Assembly (NCBI GenBank): GCA_022393335.1
Contig: JAJEKB010021105.1
Span: forward strand, 133,926-197,925
Direction of reading: 5' to 3'
DNA from: Macrotrachela quadricornifera
Taxonomy: Eukaryota > Rotifera > Eurotatoria > Philodinida > Philodinidae
DNA: 64,000 bases
Part shown: positions 11,823 through 24,336 of the stretch, in pieces
Layout: each line of letters begins with the position of its first letter
Numbering within the stretch: position 1 is the first letter of the stretch
Translations under genes and position numbers: made by a program
Notes under the pieces: generated by a model
Told to the model about the DNA's origin: nothing
The model's input: the letters and a program-made list of their open reading frames with translations, nothing else
Databases searched by the model: none

Positions 11823-13807
11823 AAATAAAACTCTACGCTGTTTAACTAATCAGCCACCCAGTCATGAATTTTGAATATCTATAGAAGCAGTATACTCTAC
11901 AGTGAAAGTGATCTCATTAAACTGAAGCGTAGATTCTGGATATGTGAATTCCGAACAGAAGATTTCAAGCTACTTACGACTATCGTTTCGACTATTGCTT
12001 AGATAGTCATCATCACGTAAGTTCGGAATCGAGTAGTTTGGATAAGGATGGAACTCTTGCGATACTTTGGGATTCAATTTTGATATTGCCTAATTTAGTT
12101 GAGATTCATCACACTTGTTGTTGGCTTTTATAAGAAATTTCCATTGAATTTGAGATTCCATCCTTATCCAGACTAATCGATATGGTAATTTGCAATCGTT
12201 TTCAAAACCGCACTCGCATCTATACATCGATACAAAGAATTTTATCATTTTAAGATCAGATTATAAGACAGATTTTTGATGAGCTAACACCATACGGTCT
12301 AACCAACAATATTGAACTTTTGAAGTATTTGAAGGAATACCAGACAACAGAACAGACTCTCCCATATACATTCTATATTACCGATCTTTAAACAAACTAG
12401 CAGAAGTACCCGGTGTTGCTCGAGAACATACAAGAAAATCTAATTAGCCGCGAGTAAATACGTATAAAATCATATATTTTGTCACTGTCTTGGTTCTGGT
12501 TCTTGAACATATTTTTAGTTTCGATCCGGGCTACTCTCGCTTTCGGCAGATAGGAAACACTGACATTGAAAAATGGATAAGAAGTGAGGAAATCTTCATT
12601 CTCACATGTTTAGTTAAAAAAGATCGTGATGAAACTTATAAGTTCTATCAACTTTTAATCTTGACTAAGCATTTTTAAGTGCCCATATCTATCTCGATCA
12701 GCCTAATTACGATAGGTGGCCCTCGCTCCTGCTCACGGACTCCATTCAGAGCTGTCTAGCTATGTTCCTACTGGGCATTCATAGAAACAACCGATTCTTT
12801 GACAGCATTGGTATAGAATTGAATATCGAGGAAAAAGAGTTTTGATTGACCAGGGATATTAATATAATTGGACAATATAAGCGATTTTAAATTGATATGA
12901 AATCGGTGATAATTCGTAATAATCGAATCAAGATACAAACTAATGCCAAACAAAGAATACAAAATATCTTGACCTCACAGATAGATGAGAATAAGGCGTA
13001 GAAGTTCTACATAACAATGATCTGAAGGGTAACAGTTCTGAGAAGTTGAGAAACAACTTTTTTTTGAAAAGATAGTCATGTAAAAACTTCAGCGAAAACA
13101 TGTGGAAAATGAAAGACAATTTCATGCATTCCCCTCAACGACTAACAATTTATCATTTAAAAAAAATACTATACACTTATGTACAAAATCAGAAGAGCCT
13201 TCGTTGTCTTGCGTCAATTATATGATACATATGTGTGCATACTTATTCATTGGAGCGAGCGAAAACACGAGATCTATTTTGAGAATCACATATTCTATAG
13301 TAAAATAATCAAATACGTAGGACAATAAATAAATACAAATCCAAAGAGATTCCATTCATCTTGCCAATGATGTTAATGTTCGATTCAAAACAAAGTACTA
13401 TATGTAGTAAAGAATTGCTCGATTTTCTCTACATTATTCTGATCATTTATCGAATGACATTGGACTCTCTCTCTCTTAATACTTTGTGTTTTAATAAGAT
13501 TCTGAAAAATGACTTCTCACCGTTGAATAATAATTTAATACAAGCAAGAGCTAACTCTCAAAGCTAAATCTTTAAACAGAAAAGAATGACCTTAATGTTC
13601 AAACTTTTTTGAAGTTTGATTCATTTATTTTAAGCATGTTTTCATCGTGTGCCACAGATTTTAATTACAAATCTAGAATAAAATACAAAAGTTCAGAAGT
13701 GTAAAGCACATTCCGAAGAAAACATATTCCCGTACTATTCAAAATATAACTGGGATCATTATTATTTTTTTAAACAGTTATAAATCGAAAAATATTTTTA
13801 AAAATAT
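11823..13807. other. gene-free stretch
   Basis: The short frames at 12490-13567 have no recognisable domain and overlap one another on both strands; I treat them as chance. The only structure noticed is the small inverted-repeat element at 12034-12175. Confidence 0.45.
12034..12175. repeat. small MITE-like element with about 20-bp terminal inverted repeats
   Basis: The left end TAGTTTGGATAAGGATGGAA is the reverse complement of the right end at 12156-12175 apart from one base. The flanks ATCGAG and ATCGAT could be a decayed target duplication. The 100 bp inside have no coding content. Confidence 0.5.
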
Positions 13808-15035
13808 TTATGAAAGTTTAGCAACAATTTCTCGACTAAGTAAATCAGCTTGTCGTATTGGTTCACAAATACGATATTTAGTCACCGATTGAAATATTTT
13901 ACAAGCTGTTGCCAGTGTTATTTTATGTCCCACACTAATATAAACAGCATTTTTTACAGAACCGGTTACATTATAAGCTAATCCAAGAACGTATCCACTA
14001 TCATCAGTAACTTCAATATATTGATCTTTTTCAGGTGCTTTTTCAGTTAATAACTCTTGAATTGTAGTTCGTGTAATACTATCAACATAAAGAACATTTT
14101 TTGATACACCAAAACATGGAATACCACTTAAAACTCCAAAATGTGAAGCACTACCAGCATGACGTGGATGCCAAATACCATTTCCATCTATTAAAATAAC
14201 TTGTGGTGTTAAATGAGGACAATATTGTTTTTGAATATCAATTATTTTCATAAATACTGGAGCTTCACGAAATGCTAAATAACCAGATATATATGGAATT
14301 TTTATAATACAATTAACACTTATTTTAGCTACAATATCTAATGTTTCATAATCAAAAATAACCATGGATGCAACAGCTTTATCACTTGTTTTAACAAAAC
14401 TTATATCTAAACCAGCTATATATTTAATTGGTTGATCAATCTGATCAATATCAGTAATAATCGATGAAACCATATTCTCTTGTTCTCTAAAAGAATTAAA
14501 AAATTGAATTAATTCCTTCTCTATTTATCACCTTAGAATATTTTCGTGTCTCAAGAAACAGCATGTCGCCAGGATCTATCATTAGTAAAATAATAATGCT
14601 ATGAAACGACGTATGCATAGGACAATATTGATCCTAATTATCTTTATGTACAGTATTTACTATATAGATATCACAAGTTATTCAAATGGGGATCACTATT
14701 TCCTGAAAACTATTCACAATGATTATCAAAAGAAATATGACATTATTTTATAACACCATATATAAATGTTTGGTAGTTAGTTTGCTCTCTTACAGTTATG
14801 ATGATTAGACAAAAACGAACAATTTTGAGGATGAGGATGGCTCTGAATTCCTTGTCTTTATTAATTATACGATGATTTATTAGTAATAGTATTTCTAGAA
14901 ATAAAATACGTACTTTGTCCAGATAGGCAAAATATCGTCAACATCCATTTCATTCCCAATTTCAATAAAATCTTTTATTTCAATATTCAAACATGTTTCA
15001 TTCTTCTTATGATTTGAATGTTTTTTTGAAGCCAT
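13808..15035 (-). CDS. ENDOV: endonuclease V (inosine-specific nuclease)
   Basis: Two exons on the minus strand, 15035-14914 and 14486-13808, join in frame to 266 residues, close to the length of animal ENDOV. Exon 1 starts MASKKHSNHKK and ends in LPIWTK, and exon 2 continues EQENMVSS, reproducing the W-K-x-EQ segment at the N terminus of the family; this is why the start lies upstream of the first Met of exon 2. The active-site blocks are present: IAGLDISF (metal-binding Asp), YISGYLAFRE (Glu), ILIDGNG and HPRHAGSASHFGVLSGIPCFGVSK, ending with EPIRQADLLSRE. The enzyme cleaves next to inosine; in animals RNA is regarded as the main substrate. The 427-bp intron is long for this window and holds no coding sequence I recognise. 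The gene is intact. Confidence 0.92.
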
Positions 15036-17481
15036 ATAAAGTTTTTTTAAAAATGAAATACAATCTAGAAAAATAAATATTCAAATATAAAGTCAAAAAC
15101 TACACTTCATTGATTACTCTATTCACAGATCGAAATAGATTTTTTTTTGATATACGATCAAATTAAATAAATAAATAATGAAGAGATGAAGGTAGACAAC
15201 TACTGTCAAATGGCAGAGAAATCTAACTTCTTTTAAATGTAAGGTGAATTTTAAAATACTCTCGATATGGAGACGACCATTAAAAAATATAAAACAGATA
15301 ATGCAGCACTACCTTTATTATTGATCAATCAGTATCTAAATTTTCAATAAATTTATTAACAGAATTAAGCTTAATTTCGTAAGAATCGTTCAAATTTATA
15401 TTAATTTGTTTGAATGAATGTTAATATAATACATAAAAAATGTTTTGAACCAAATATTATTTTAATAAAACATTGATTTCTAATATACAAAGGATTAAAA
15501 CTACATGAAATATCTCTTAATCAGTGCATAATATGCGATGGTTCCATTCAAATTTATTGACTAATTTAATGAAAAAAAACCATCACGTAGTTTAAATCAT
15601 TGATTGCTACATTAATATAAAATCTATACATAATAATTACAAATCATATTTAACATAATGAAATTAGTTTATCTTACTAAAAATACAAATTTTATAATCG
15701 AGACTATTTATTTGATCAGAATATTAATTAAATAAGAATTAACTTCTTGATTTGTTACCTGTTTATTATAAACTATACATGTCAAATGATTTTCTTTATA
15801 AAAGAATGCAAGCAATAAAAAATAATCATTAAATAAACTGAATAATTTATATGATAATCTATTTTATGAACTCATTACTTTTTCTAGACTAAGGACCAAA
15901 ACTAACTACATTGTAGCGTGTTATTTGAGCTCATAAACATAGAGATTTTTAATGACTATTTGAAAGTTCTGTAAGTTTCAACAGAAAAAAATCCCTTCAT
16001 TAAGAAAATCTCCTTTTACCTGTTTAACACGATTTTAATCAATTTCTTCTTCAGTATCATAAACAACAATCACATTCTATTTTATTAAATACATTATTCA
16101 TTGTTTCATTTTGGGAAACATAAAGCCATTGGCTTTGCATAACCTTCATTCTGATATAGTTGATTCGATATGCTCGCATAATATAGCCGAGATATTCCAA
16201 AGAATAATATAATTAATTTGAGTAGTTTGACGAAATTTTAAAACAACTTGTAAAACATTTTTTTTCCATCGAAATTAATTGAGAAGATACTGAACTAGAA
16301 TTATAAATCAATATATCAGTATTTAGAATAGTAATCAAATAGGTTTAATACAATAGATGGAAACAAAACCACTTATATATAATATAATCTTACACAATCT
16401 CCATGAAATCAATATTTAATAAATAATTAAAATTGCGATCCGGTAGAATGATCATGACAAACATGACTCATAAACATACAAAAAAATGATCGAAAAAACA
16501 AGCCATTTGATGCAATGTTATATTTGAAACATTATTGCATTATATGAATCAATTCAGATTGCAATTTCTTGCTCTGGTGGCATAATTTTTTTGTTAATAA
16601 TAAATATGATTAAGCATAAGAGTCTTTCATATTCTCTAACTAGTATTGTGTTCTGTTATATAAGACCAGGTAATATTGACAAAAAGCAAGAGTGCATGTG
16701 CAGGCTGGGTTCAATATTACATATAATGAATGCATTGAGCATGTATTTAAACTGCACATATACTCCGACTTCTCAAATTTTGGTTTTTAGAAAAAATAAA
16801 CTTGCTGGTATAAATTTATGAACATATTTATTTTGACATTTCACCTTGAGAAGTGCATATGCCACTTTCGTTACCAAAACCATTGTTCAGTACAGATCTT
16901 TGTCTTCATTTATTATTATTTGTATACATGGAAAAAATGATGAATAGTTGTTGCATAATAATCGGAATGGATGAAATATGGTCAAATGGAAGGATACCGA
17001 ACGAAAAATATTGAACACAAAAAACATCGTATTTAAATTTAAAATCATTAGAAATTAACACAACTCAAGATCGTAGTCTGTATATTATTCAGATTAATTA
17101 ATGAAGAGGAGATATTTCTCGATAGATGTCGTGCAGTATTGAATTGATTTTCATGCTACGAGCTATATGCATGTTTGTTTTCTTAACCACGAATATATAC
17201 AAAAAAAAATAACCATTCTAGATTATTTTTGACTATCAGTAGTCTCTTCTTTTTAGGCAATATATTTACAGCTAAATTTCAATTTAAATAGAAAATATTG
17301 TCTAGTAGTCATCAATGGTTTTAGCACATTTAATCATTTAGGTAATTGTATTGAAATTTCATAAATAAAATTCTTTAAATAAGTTCAAGGAATTTAGTGT
17401 TGCTTTTCAAATGGTTTAAATTATTTATTCTCTACTTTGTAGTTAGCACATTCTCAAAAAAAATACACAATAAAACAAGTT
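15036..17481. other. gene-free, very AT-rich stretch
   Basis: No domain-bearing frame, tandem repeat or long inverted repeat was seen. The frame at 16591-16821 has no recognisable features. Confidence 0.45.
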
Positions 17482-18060
17482 TTAAGAACTGAGCACGAGT
17501 ATGAAGAGTGCCAAAATGAATTTTTGATTTTGTTCATTTTCTATATTGACATCAATTGAAGTATGTAGCTTTTTAGTACCCTGTGCAATCAAACATTTAT
17601 TCTTTGTCAAGAGAAATGAAGGTTCTTGGCCTTTGATTTCAGTCAGATCGTAATGACCATGGATAGAATCAATCGTATAGTAATGTAGTTGAGAATGAAT
17701 AGACCTTCGTTTGATTGTGCCTAGTCGATAATAAGTTTCATCGGCACACGCCCACGAAACAGTGAAAGTAGGATGAAGATGAAACCTATGCTGCTGAATT
17801 TTGACGAGGGCACTGCAAAATAAAATAAAATCATTCATGTTCATAAGAGAAGTTAACAGTGTAACCTACTTGTTAGCGAAATCTTTAAGGATAAGTTTAT
17901 AAGCACCAGACTTCGTCTGTGTTTTCACTTTATACAAATGGACACCTGATTTCTCCTCGACAATACTGAGAAGATGATCATTTTTCTTGATGGTGTCCAT
18001 TCCCCGATCTCGAATTAGGTAACGATGAAATGCTGAGATGCATAAATCTTTATCGGACAT
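17482..18060 (-). CDS. LOR/tubby-C-like (LURP-one-related, scramblase-like fold) protein
   Basis: Exons 18060-17870 and 17812-17482 join across a 57-bp GT-AG intron to 173 residues. The layout is that of the tubby-C-like/LOR fold: short beta strands in the order DTIKKNDHLLSIVEEKSG, HLYKVKTQTKSGAYKLIL, LVKIQQHRFHLHPTFTV, then a later strand pair, ending in a hydrophobic segment (KFILALFILVL) after an acidic stretch. In this fold the last segment is the helix threaded through the barrel, so it should not be read as a membrane anchor; there is no signal peptide. Function is unknown; relatives include plant LURP1, bacterial YxjI and phospholipid scramblases. Family assignment rests on pattern only. 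A TATAAAAAT box lies about 45 bp upstream of the start codon. Confidence 0.55.
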
Positions 18061-18101
18061 ATTTGCATAAATAATAGTGTGTGCTAGGAATAAGCGGCAT
18101 C

Positions 18102-18110
18102 ATTTTTATA
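18102..18110 (-). promoter_or_regulatory. TATA box of the LOR-like gene
   Basis: On the minus strand TATAAAAAT lies about 45 bp before the ATG at 18060, a normal distance for a short 5' leader. Confidence 0.45.
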
Positions 18111-19836
18111 CTGTATATACTGTATTGGGCGAGACGTTTGATGGGATATTGTAATAACGCATGTCAATACACGTTTAAAGTGTGTCATTCAACGAGAAAG
18201 AGGAAAAGGATATAATGACGTCAAGGGATTTGAATATGCGTCACGCATTTAATACTCATACCTGTAGTAACTCCTTCAATAAAGACACTATCATCAATTC
18301 TATTCTCACTTTTTCCCGATTGTTGATGTAGGCGACCATTGCCATATGAATAAACAAATGTATTAGTGCAATGAACTGTATTTACTTAGATGAGACCATA
18401 ATATTCTCTCTCGTAATGATACGTGTCAATTTAATTTCACCTTGCTCTTTTCACGATCATTCTTTCAATGAATCACTTTGTTTCTTTCTTAGTAGTGTCC
18501 CAATCTTTATACTTAGCTGTGTTTGGGATACTTCCGATTATCATACGGGAGATTTTTCATAGTTTTGATTTTTCTTCTTTCATTATTCTATATATATTCA
18601 ATAGTTGTCCTGAGGAGATCGACGAATAAATGTGACTTAGGATTAAAATGTCACAATGAGTCATACCAATTTGGTAAAAAGGTTTTCAGTGGAATCATGA
18701 TCGATTATCAGCTACAAAGCGGTTAAGTTTTTAATTTATTTCAAGCGCTGAATTGGTCATCTCATGCGTTCGATAGAACATCATTTGCGTTACTACCATT
18801 GTGTCGATATAGAACGTTTTGTTTTTCATAACATGTATATTCGTTGTTTCTGAATTCTATATCGATTAAATTTCAAACGTTATATTATCTCACCTTATGA
18901 TATCAATATAAATTTTTTTGCAACTGTGAACATAGTTGATGGCATCTGAACAATCTGTATTTCGAAAGGCACATCTGCTTGTAGTATTACATTTGTGAAA
19001 TGTTTTGTATATAGAAGAAAATCATAGGATTTCAATATGTATAAGATGTACCATACTATCAATACATAATGATCTAAGCGATCAACGCTATTTTACAACA
19101 AAAACTCAAACGAGATATACCAAAGCGTGTGGAATAACGTGGTCTTTCACATGAGATACATTTACATATTTTCTGAATATGGATAGATATCTATATATTA
19201 GCGACATTATGGAACTGAAAGTGAATATTTTTTTTCAGTAAAAATAGCTCAATATACTGATCAAAGATGGTCATAGATTATGTCAGTCGCTGATCGAGTC
19301 GAATGAGTTCAATTGAGATTAAGAAAAAAATATCTGGTTTACGAACCTGCCTTTATCAACAATCGAAAAGGTAAAACTTTTCCTTTTCAATATCGATAAA
19401 CTCAATGGCGAACATATATTGTCACAGTGGTGTATTAGTTTGAAAGCACAATTAATTAGTTTTTTTTTATACTCGTCGATAAAATTTTAACCAAGAAATC
19501 TAATTGTAGATTGGTAAAATGATGACAGTGAAGCTGTAATATATGCTATTATCGTTTCATCTTCATCAGTATCACAAAAGAGTTCTAATAAAAAAATATT
19601 TAATCAATTCGAAGATGCATTTTGCGGAACTAGTCAATTTTAACGAAAATTCTTCTAATATGGATTATGATAGTAAAATACTCGACGGATCAAAAAAGAT
19701 TTTTATAATCAAATCGAATTTTCAAAGAAGAAACCAATACAATTATCAACGGTTAATCTTAAATCAAAATTTGACCATTAATGATAATAAAGACTCATAC
19801 AATATATTTTATTTTCTCGTTTATATTTTCTTTAAA
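18111..19836. other. gene-free stretch
   Basis: Frames at 18371-18726 and 19543-19887 have low-complexity, Phe/Ile/Lys-rich products without recognisable domains; the last one overlaps the end of the ATPase gene on the other strand. A poly(A)-like AATAAA for the ATPase gene occurs near 19805. Confidence 0.45.
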
Positions 19837-21660
19837 CTAAGAATAAAAGCCAAAAAAAGAATCAGATTCTCGTTTTCTTTTTCTTAGTTGTCGTTTACTC
19901 TTTGTCATTGTCTGACCATTCTCTAAGCCATCCTCTAAGGCAGCTGCTGTAGCATTCTTTCGTGCGTAGATCTCAGCCAGAGAGATAGATTCATGTATAT
20001 CGTCACCATTACCAGGTATACCCAGTTCTACACATAAACGACGAGCATTCTCTGCACTTAATTTATCAAACTTATGTTCAATCACTAGTCGTCCTTCACG
20101 TAAGAGAGCAGGATCGACACCTTTGACATCACAATTGAACGTACAAATGATTTGTTGGTGCATAGCATCGCCGAGTAGTCCATCAGAAAGATTGAGTAAA
20201 TTAGCTACTGCTTGATTAGGTAGAAAATTTTCTTGTTTTCGATCCCGAACAATATTCTCGGCATCTTCAATAATAAGAATTGAATTCGGATGTTGCATGA
20301 GAAAGGGCAAGAAACTAGGTTTCGTCATATCCTACAATGAAAGTCAATATAAAAACTTAATTGTTATAAAAGGTTATTTTTCAAAAAGTTATTTCTTTAG
20401 TTGACTTACGTTAACTAGATCAGGTGGAACAAAGATCAAACTTTTGTCTTCAATTTCATTGATCAAATAACGTAAATAATTAGTTTTGCCTGTGCCTGGA
20501 GGACCATGAAGGAAAGTAATGCCAGTAGAGTCTTTTTCTTGTAACGTTTCAAGAAGTTCCTCATGGATATCAGAAAATTCGTCTCCATAGTGAAGCTTAA
20601 GATCTGTAATATGAGGCTTTTTCATACGAACAGATGAAGTATAGAAGCCACCATGATCATCTTGACAAACCATTTGTAGAGTAGCTATAGTCACTGGAAA
20701 CAACTTGAATTTTGACAATTGTTGTAGTAACGTTCGTGCACGTTCCATTGTTTGTGGTACATGAAAGATCTGAATAGAAGACAAAATTATCTCGAGTAAA
20801 ACTAATTTCATCTGAGTAAAGTTGTAATATTCTAATATGTAAAAGCATGTATCGACTTTGTGTTCAAGCAAATTTTATTTGTAGAAACATATTTAAAATA
20901 TTACATTGACAATAAATACTTACTTGAAGTCTAGCAAAACAATGAAAGATCTTATCGTCCTGATCTGGCTCAAGTTCATTGGGATTATCGACATTTGTAG
21001 GACTTACACTACCACCACTAAATTGTACTGAAACGAAAGAAAAATGTATGTTTTTTTAAGAATTTGTAATGAGTTTCTCGTCTTAACGATTCCAGAAAAT
21101 ATAAATTTTTGTGCTAAAATATTAACTCGATCCTAAAATAATCAGTTTTACCTGAAAGATAATCACCCAAATCAATATAAACTTTTGATATAAGAGAATT
21201 CTTATCAGATGCATCACAAATCCATTCGTAAAGAAATGTATCACGATCTACTTTGTATTCGTTGACGAAAAACTGTAAAACACTATCAAAAACGAAAAAG
21301 AAAAGTTCAATTATTGTCGTTCTAAACAGATAAAAACTAATTAATAAACCTTGTAGCATGATACATCCCTCCTTGTTTGCGTTTGCCAGAAAATTGTCGT
21401 CCTCGTCTAAAATTTGAGAACTGACCAATTGAATTCAAATTGAAAATATCATTATAGTCTCCTGAAGCAGATAATGAATCTGCAGTTAATTTACATGGTA
21501 GAACTCGATATTTGAGGGCAAATAGAGTTGGTCCATAAATAATATCTCCCATTTGATTTGTGCATTTCAAAATATCTTCATTTGTAGGTAGTGTGTGTTG
21601 AAATGCACCTGAATAGTTCGAACATAGAACTGTAGAAACACTAGTTTCATTATTCATCAT
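19837..21660 (-). CDS. AAA-family ATPase, five exons, bacterial-looking type
   Basis: Exons 21660-21350, 21282-21152, 21027-20924, 20769-20410 and 20331-19837 join in frame to 466 residues; every junction is GT-AG and preserves phase. The N-terminal 180 residues are unassigned. The ATPase core follows: Walker A GPPGTGKT at about 271-278, a Walker B variant ILIIED at about 320-325 (ED in place of DE), sensor-1 Asn in IICTFNCD, and an arginine-rich LLREGRL. The C terminus is strongly basic (KSKRQLRKRKRE), which could be a nuclear localisation signal. The combination FVPPDLV, IIEDAEN and NLLNLSDGLLGD is one I associate with uncharacterised bacterial and phage AAA proteins, so transfer followed by intron gain is plausible, but this needs a phylogeny. 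Substrate and partners are unknown. Confidence 0.8.
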
Positions 21661-23472
21661 CTAAACAAAACTAGTAAATAACTGGCAGTGTAGTGAAAGA
21701 AAAAAAAATGTGTTGAGCGCACTCATGTTTACTAACAAAAGAAGAAATGTATTATATTTTATTCTTTCACAACAATATATATACCACTCGGTCGTCTTGC
21801 ACATGGATTGAGTAAACTATTTTCTTCCCATTCTTTCATCCTCTCTTCTTAATGAATATTTCTTTCCCAATTGTATTTTTTTTTCAAGACAGATGCATAA
21901 TGAAAAAAAAATGACGACAAATAATATTAGTGACATTGATTCACTGAAAATAAAATAACTGTGATAGTTATGACAGCATTAGTTCAATTTTTACATATTA
22001 TTCTCAATACATTTTAATGAATGATTTTATTTCTTACTTCAATAATAAAACTTTAGTATCACTATAAATTGACAAAAATACTGACTAACTATGTAAATGT
22101 GTCAATCGAAGTAGACAAGGTGTCTATAAGAGTACTGTTCAGAATAAAGAAAAGTTTACTATCTTATTAAAAAGTAATGTCCAGAAGAAAAAAATCTGTA
22201 TTTTTAAGTTAGCGAAGTCCTTTTGCTTATTATAGGACTTTAGATAAAGTAAACATTTTTTAGCTCTATGTCATTTCCCATAAAGAGAAAAAAGTGTTGA
22301 GATTTTTTGCACTAAACTCCTAACATCTTTTTATATTCATTTTACAACTTTTCAAATTTATACTATAGCGTGAACTCTAGATTTGTTTTCTGACATTAGA
22401 ACTGCTATCTATAGACTCAATACTCATAAGTTGTGTAAATACGATTAATGAATTGCTCGATCAAAAAATGCATATAAGACTGTAATACCTACGTCTGTGG
22501 ACAATCATAGGAAAGATACATGATGTTTTTTGAAGAAATTTAATTACCCAGGCAGACATGATCTTTTAAAAAACGCGTAAAAATACGTTTCTTCGCGTTA
22601 ATCACAGTAGACAAACTAACAGAGATAAAAATCGTAAAAATATGCGCTTTTTTCGAACTTTATTTTCGTTAATATTTTTACCTGTATTTCACCGTGTTTT
22701 TTTAGCAAATCTATAGATATCGTATGGCGTCAAAAACGAGCACTTTCATGTTATAAGTATATTGGGGCATCACAATCTTTATATCAACCATAATCGTTCT
22801 TGAAGATCTTCGAAAATTCCCGTAGATAGTAAAATATATTTGTTTCTAATAATTTATTTCTAAAAAAGTTTCTCAATAATATAGATTAGAATATTTCTAT
22901 TACCTGTGTCAATTTCGTGTGTATTTTACCGTTAACAACTTAAATATATTGTTTTATCACAGTTTTTAACAACAAAATGTAATTTTTTATTAGTTTAAAC
23001 AGAAATTGATAATCACAATCTATGGTGTGTTTGGTATTACAAAAAAGAAGTGGTCTTTTCTGTATGCGTTGATTTGGTTCTTTTAATAAAATGTTTTTAG
23101 GGATTAAAATGTGAAATAGAAAATTCTATCATTTATTAAAAGTCAGCTGCTATGTAGAGTAGCATTATACCAGAATATTTGACAGCAAACTCAGACTTTT
23201 AGTAGAACGGAAAGAAAAAAAAATTTCTAGTGTTCCATGTAGATGTCTTGTTTTCGAAGAGATTTAGAAATCGATATAAATCAGATAAAAGTCTTCCTGT
23301 GGGTGCTGAAGACCATAATCACTGATCTAGAATTTGTCTTCAGAATACTCTTTCCTTTCTTCGTACATTATAAATAGGTTCGGATGTTTTGATATGTATT
23401 TGGTAATAATATAAACATTGACTCAGATTTCTAAGTATAACATATTTATTAATTTAAAAAAAGTATTGAACA
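21661..23472. other. gene-free stretch
   Basis: No coding frame of interest. A TA-rich box (ATATATATA, about 21774-21782) on the minus strand, 110 bp upstream of the ATPase start, could belong to its promoter. Confidence 0.4.
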
Positions 23473-24336
23473 CTAAATTGAAGGATATAAGAATGAAAAC
23501 TGTTCATTTGAAATGAAATTATTAACATTATCGGCAATTATTTTATGTACACTCGATGTAAAATGAAACTTATCAACAAACACATATTTTGATGGATCTA
23601 AACAGTGCATTACAATCGATGTATCATTCACTGTATCCCAACAGGGATCGACGGTATTTGTAAACTGTCCCGACTCATTATTAATAATTCTTTTGATGAT
23701 TAAATAGAGATTAAACATTTTTAAAGAAATTTGTGGATTTCTTTTCTGAATTTTTTTAAGGCGATGTGAAAGAATAGTATTGAATAGAAATGTGAATTCT
23801 TTGAAAATCAAATCAAAACCGAGTGCATGGATGTATGGATAAGCTTGGGCAGGTGGTTGGTTGAAAACAAGAATTTGTTTCGCACCAAAATTGATTAGAT
23901 CATTGACTGCATTTGACAGACCATTAATAACTACAAGTGGATTTGGAATCTTACTGTAAACAAAATCGTTACCACCAGCTGCTACGATATAAAGTGTATG
24001 TGTAAAATCAATAGTTTGCTCTTTAGTACTGTTTATATAGGTTTCAATCTGTTGGCGAATACCAGGTACAGGTACTGTATCTGACTTTGTGTATCCTTGA
24101 ACTACTACACTGTCAGTTGTTGCACCCCCATGCGCATAATTCATTACATTCGATACTTTCAATCTATCTACCCAGTTGAGATCGTTGCTAAATCGACCTT
24201 GACAATATTCCGGTGCAATAGGCCATGTGCCATTTGTCAACTTAAAAATATTACCCGTATCTGAAAGTGAATCACCAAAGACTACTACTGTGTGAAATTG
24301 ATGTTGTTCAGTGTTTGATTGAGAAGCATGCATCAT
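23473..24336 (-). CDS. SGNH/GDSL hydrolase (lipase or carbohydrate esterase)
   Basis: A single frame of 287 residues carries all four SGNH blocks: block I FGDSLSDTGN with nucleophile Ser 23, block II Gly in YAHGGATTDS, block III GGND at 121-124, and block V DKFH with Asp 255 and His 258. The catalytic set is therefore complete. Size and the SLSDTGN and WVDRL features match the subgroup of bacterial and fungal GDSL esterases acting on lipids or acetylated polysaccharides. The substrate cannot be told from sequence. No signal peptide is encoded in this frame, and the first in-frame stop lies nine codons upstream, so the protein is cytosolic unless an unseen upstream exon supplies one. Two adjacent Met codons at the start leave the exact start open. 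Confidence 0.85.
   Translation of the reverse strand: MMHASQSNTEQHQFHTVVVFGDSLSDTGNIFKLTNGTWPIAPEYCQGRFSNDLNWVDRLKVSNVMNYAHGGATTDSVVVQGYTKSDTVPVPGIRQQIETYINSTKEQTIDFTHTLYIVAAGGNDFVYSKIPNPLVVINGLSNAVNDLINFGAKQILVFNQPPAQAYPYIHALGFDLIFKEFTFLFNTILSHRLKKIQKRNPQISLKMFNLYLIIKRIINNESGQFTNTVDPCWDTVNDTSIVMHCLDPSKYVFVDKFHFTSSVHKIIADNVNNFISNEQFSFLYPSI

Noticed and set aside
12490..13567. Series of 60-70 codon frames on both strands
   Set aside because: Mutually overlapping, featureless and without splice logic.
19543..19887. 114-codon plus-strand frame
   Set aside because: Overlaps the 3' end of the ATPase gene antisense and has no features.
5040..22690. Similar phrase ATCGTAAAAATRTGCGCTTTT at about 5047 and 22631
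   Set aside because: The similarity fades within about 50 bp; possibly a tiny repeat remnant but too little to define.
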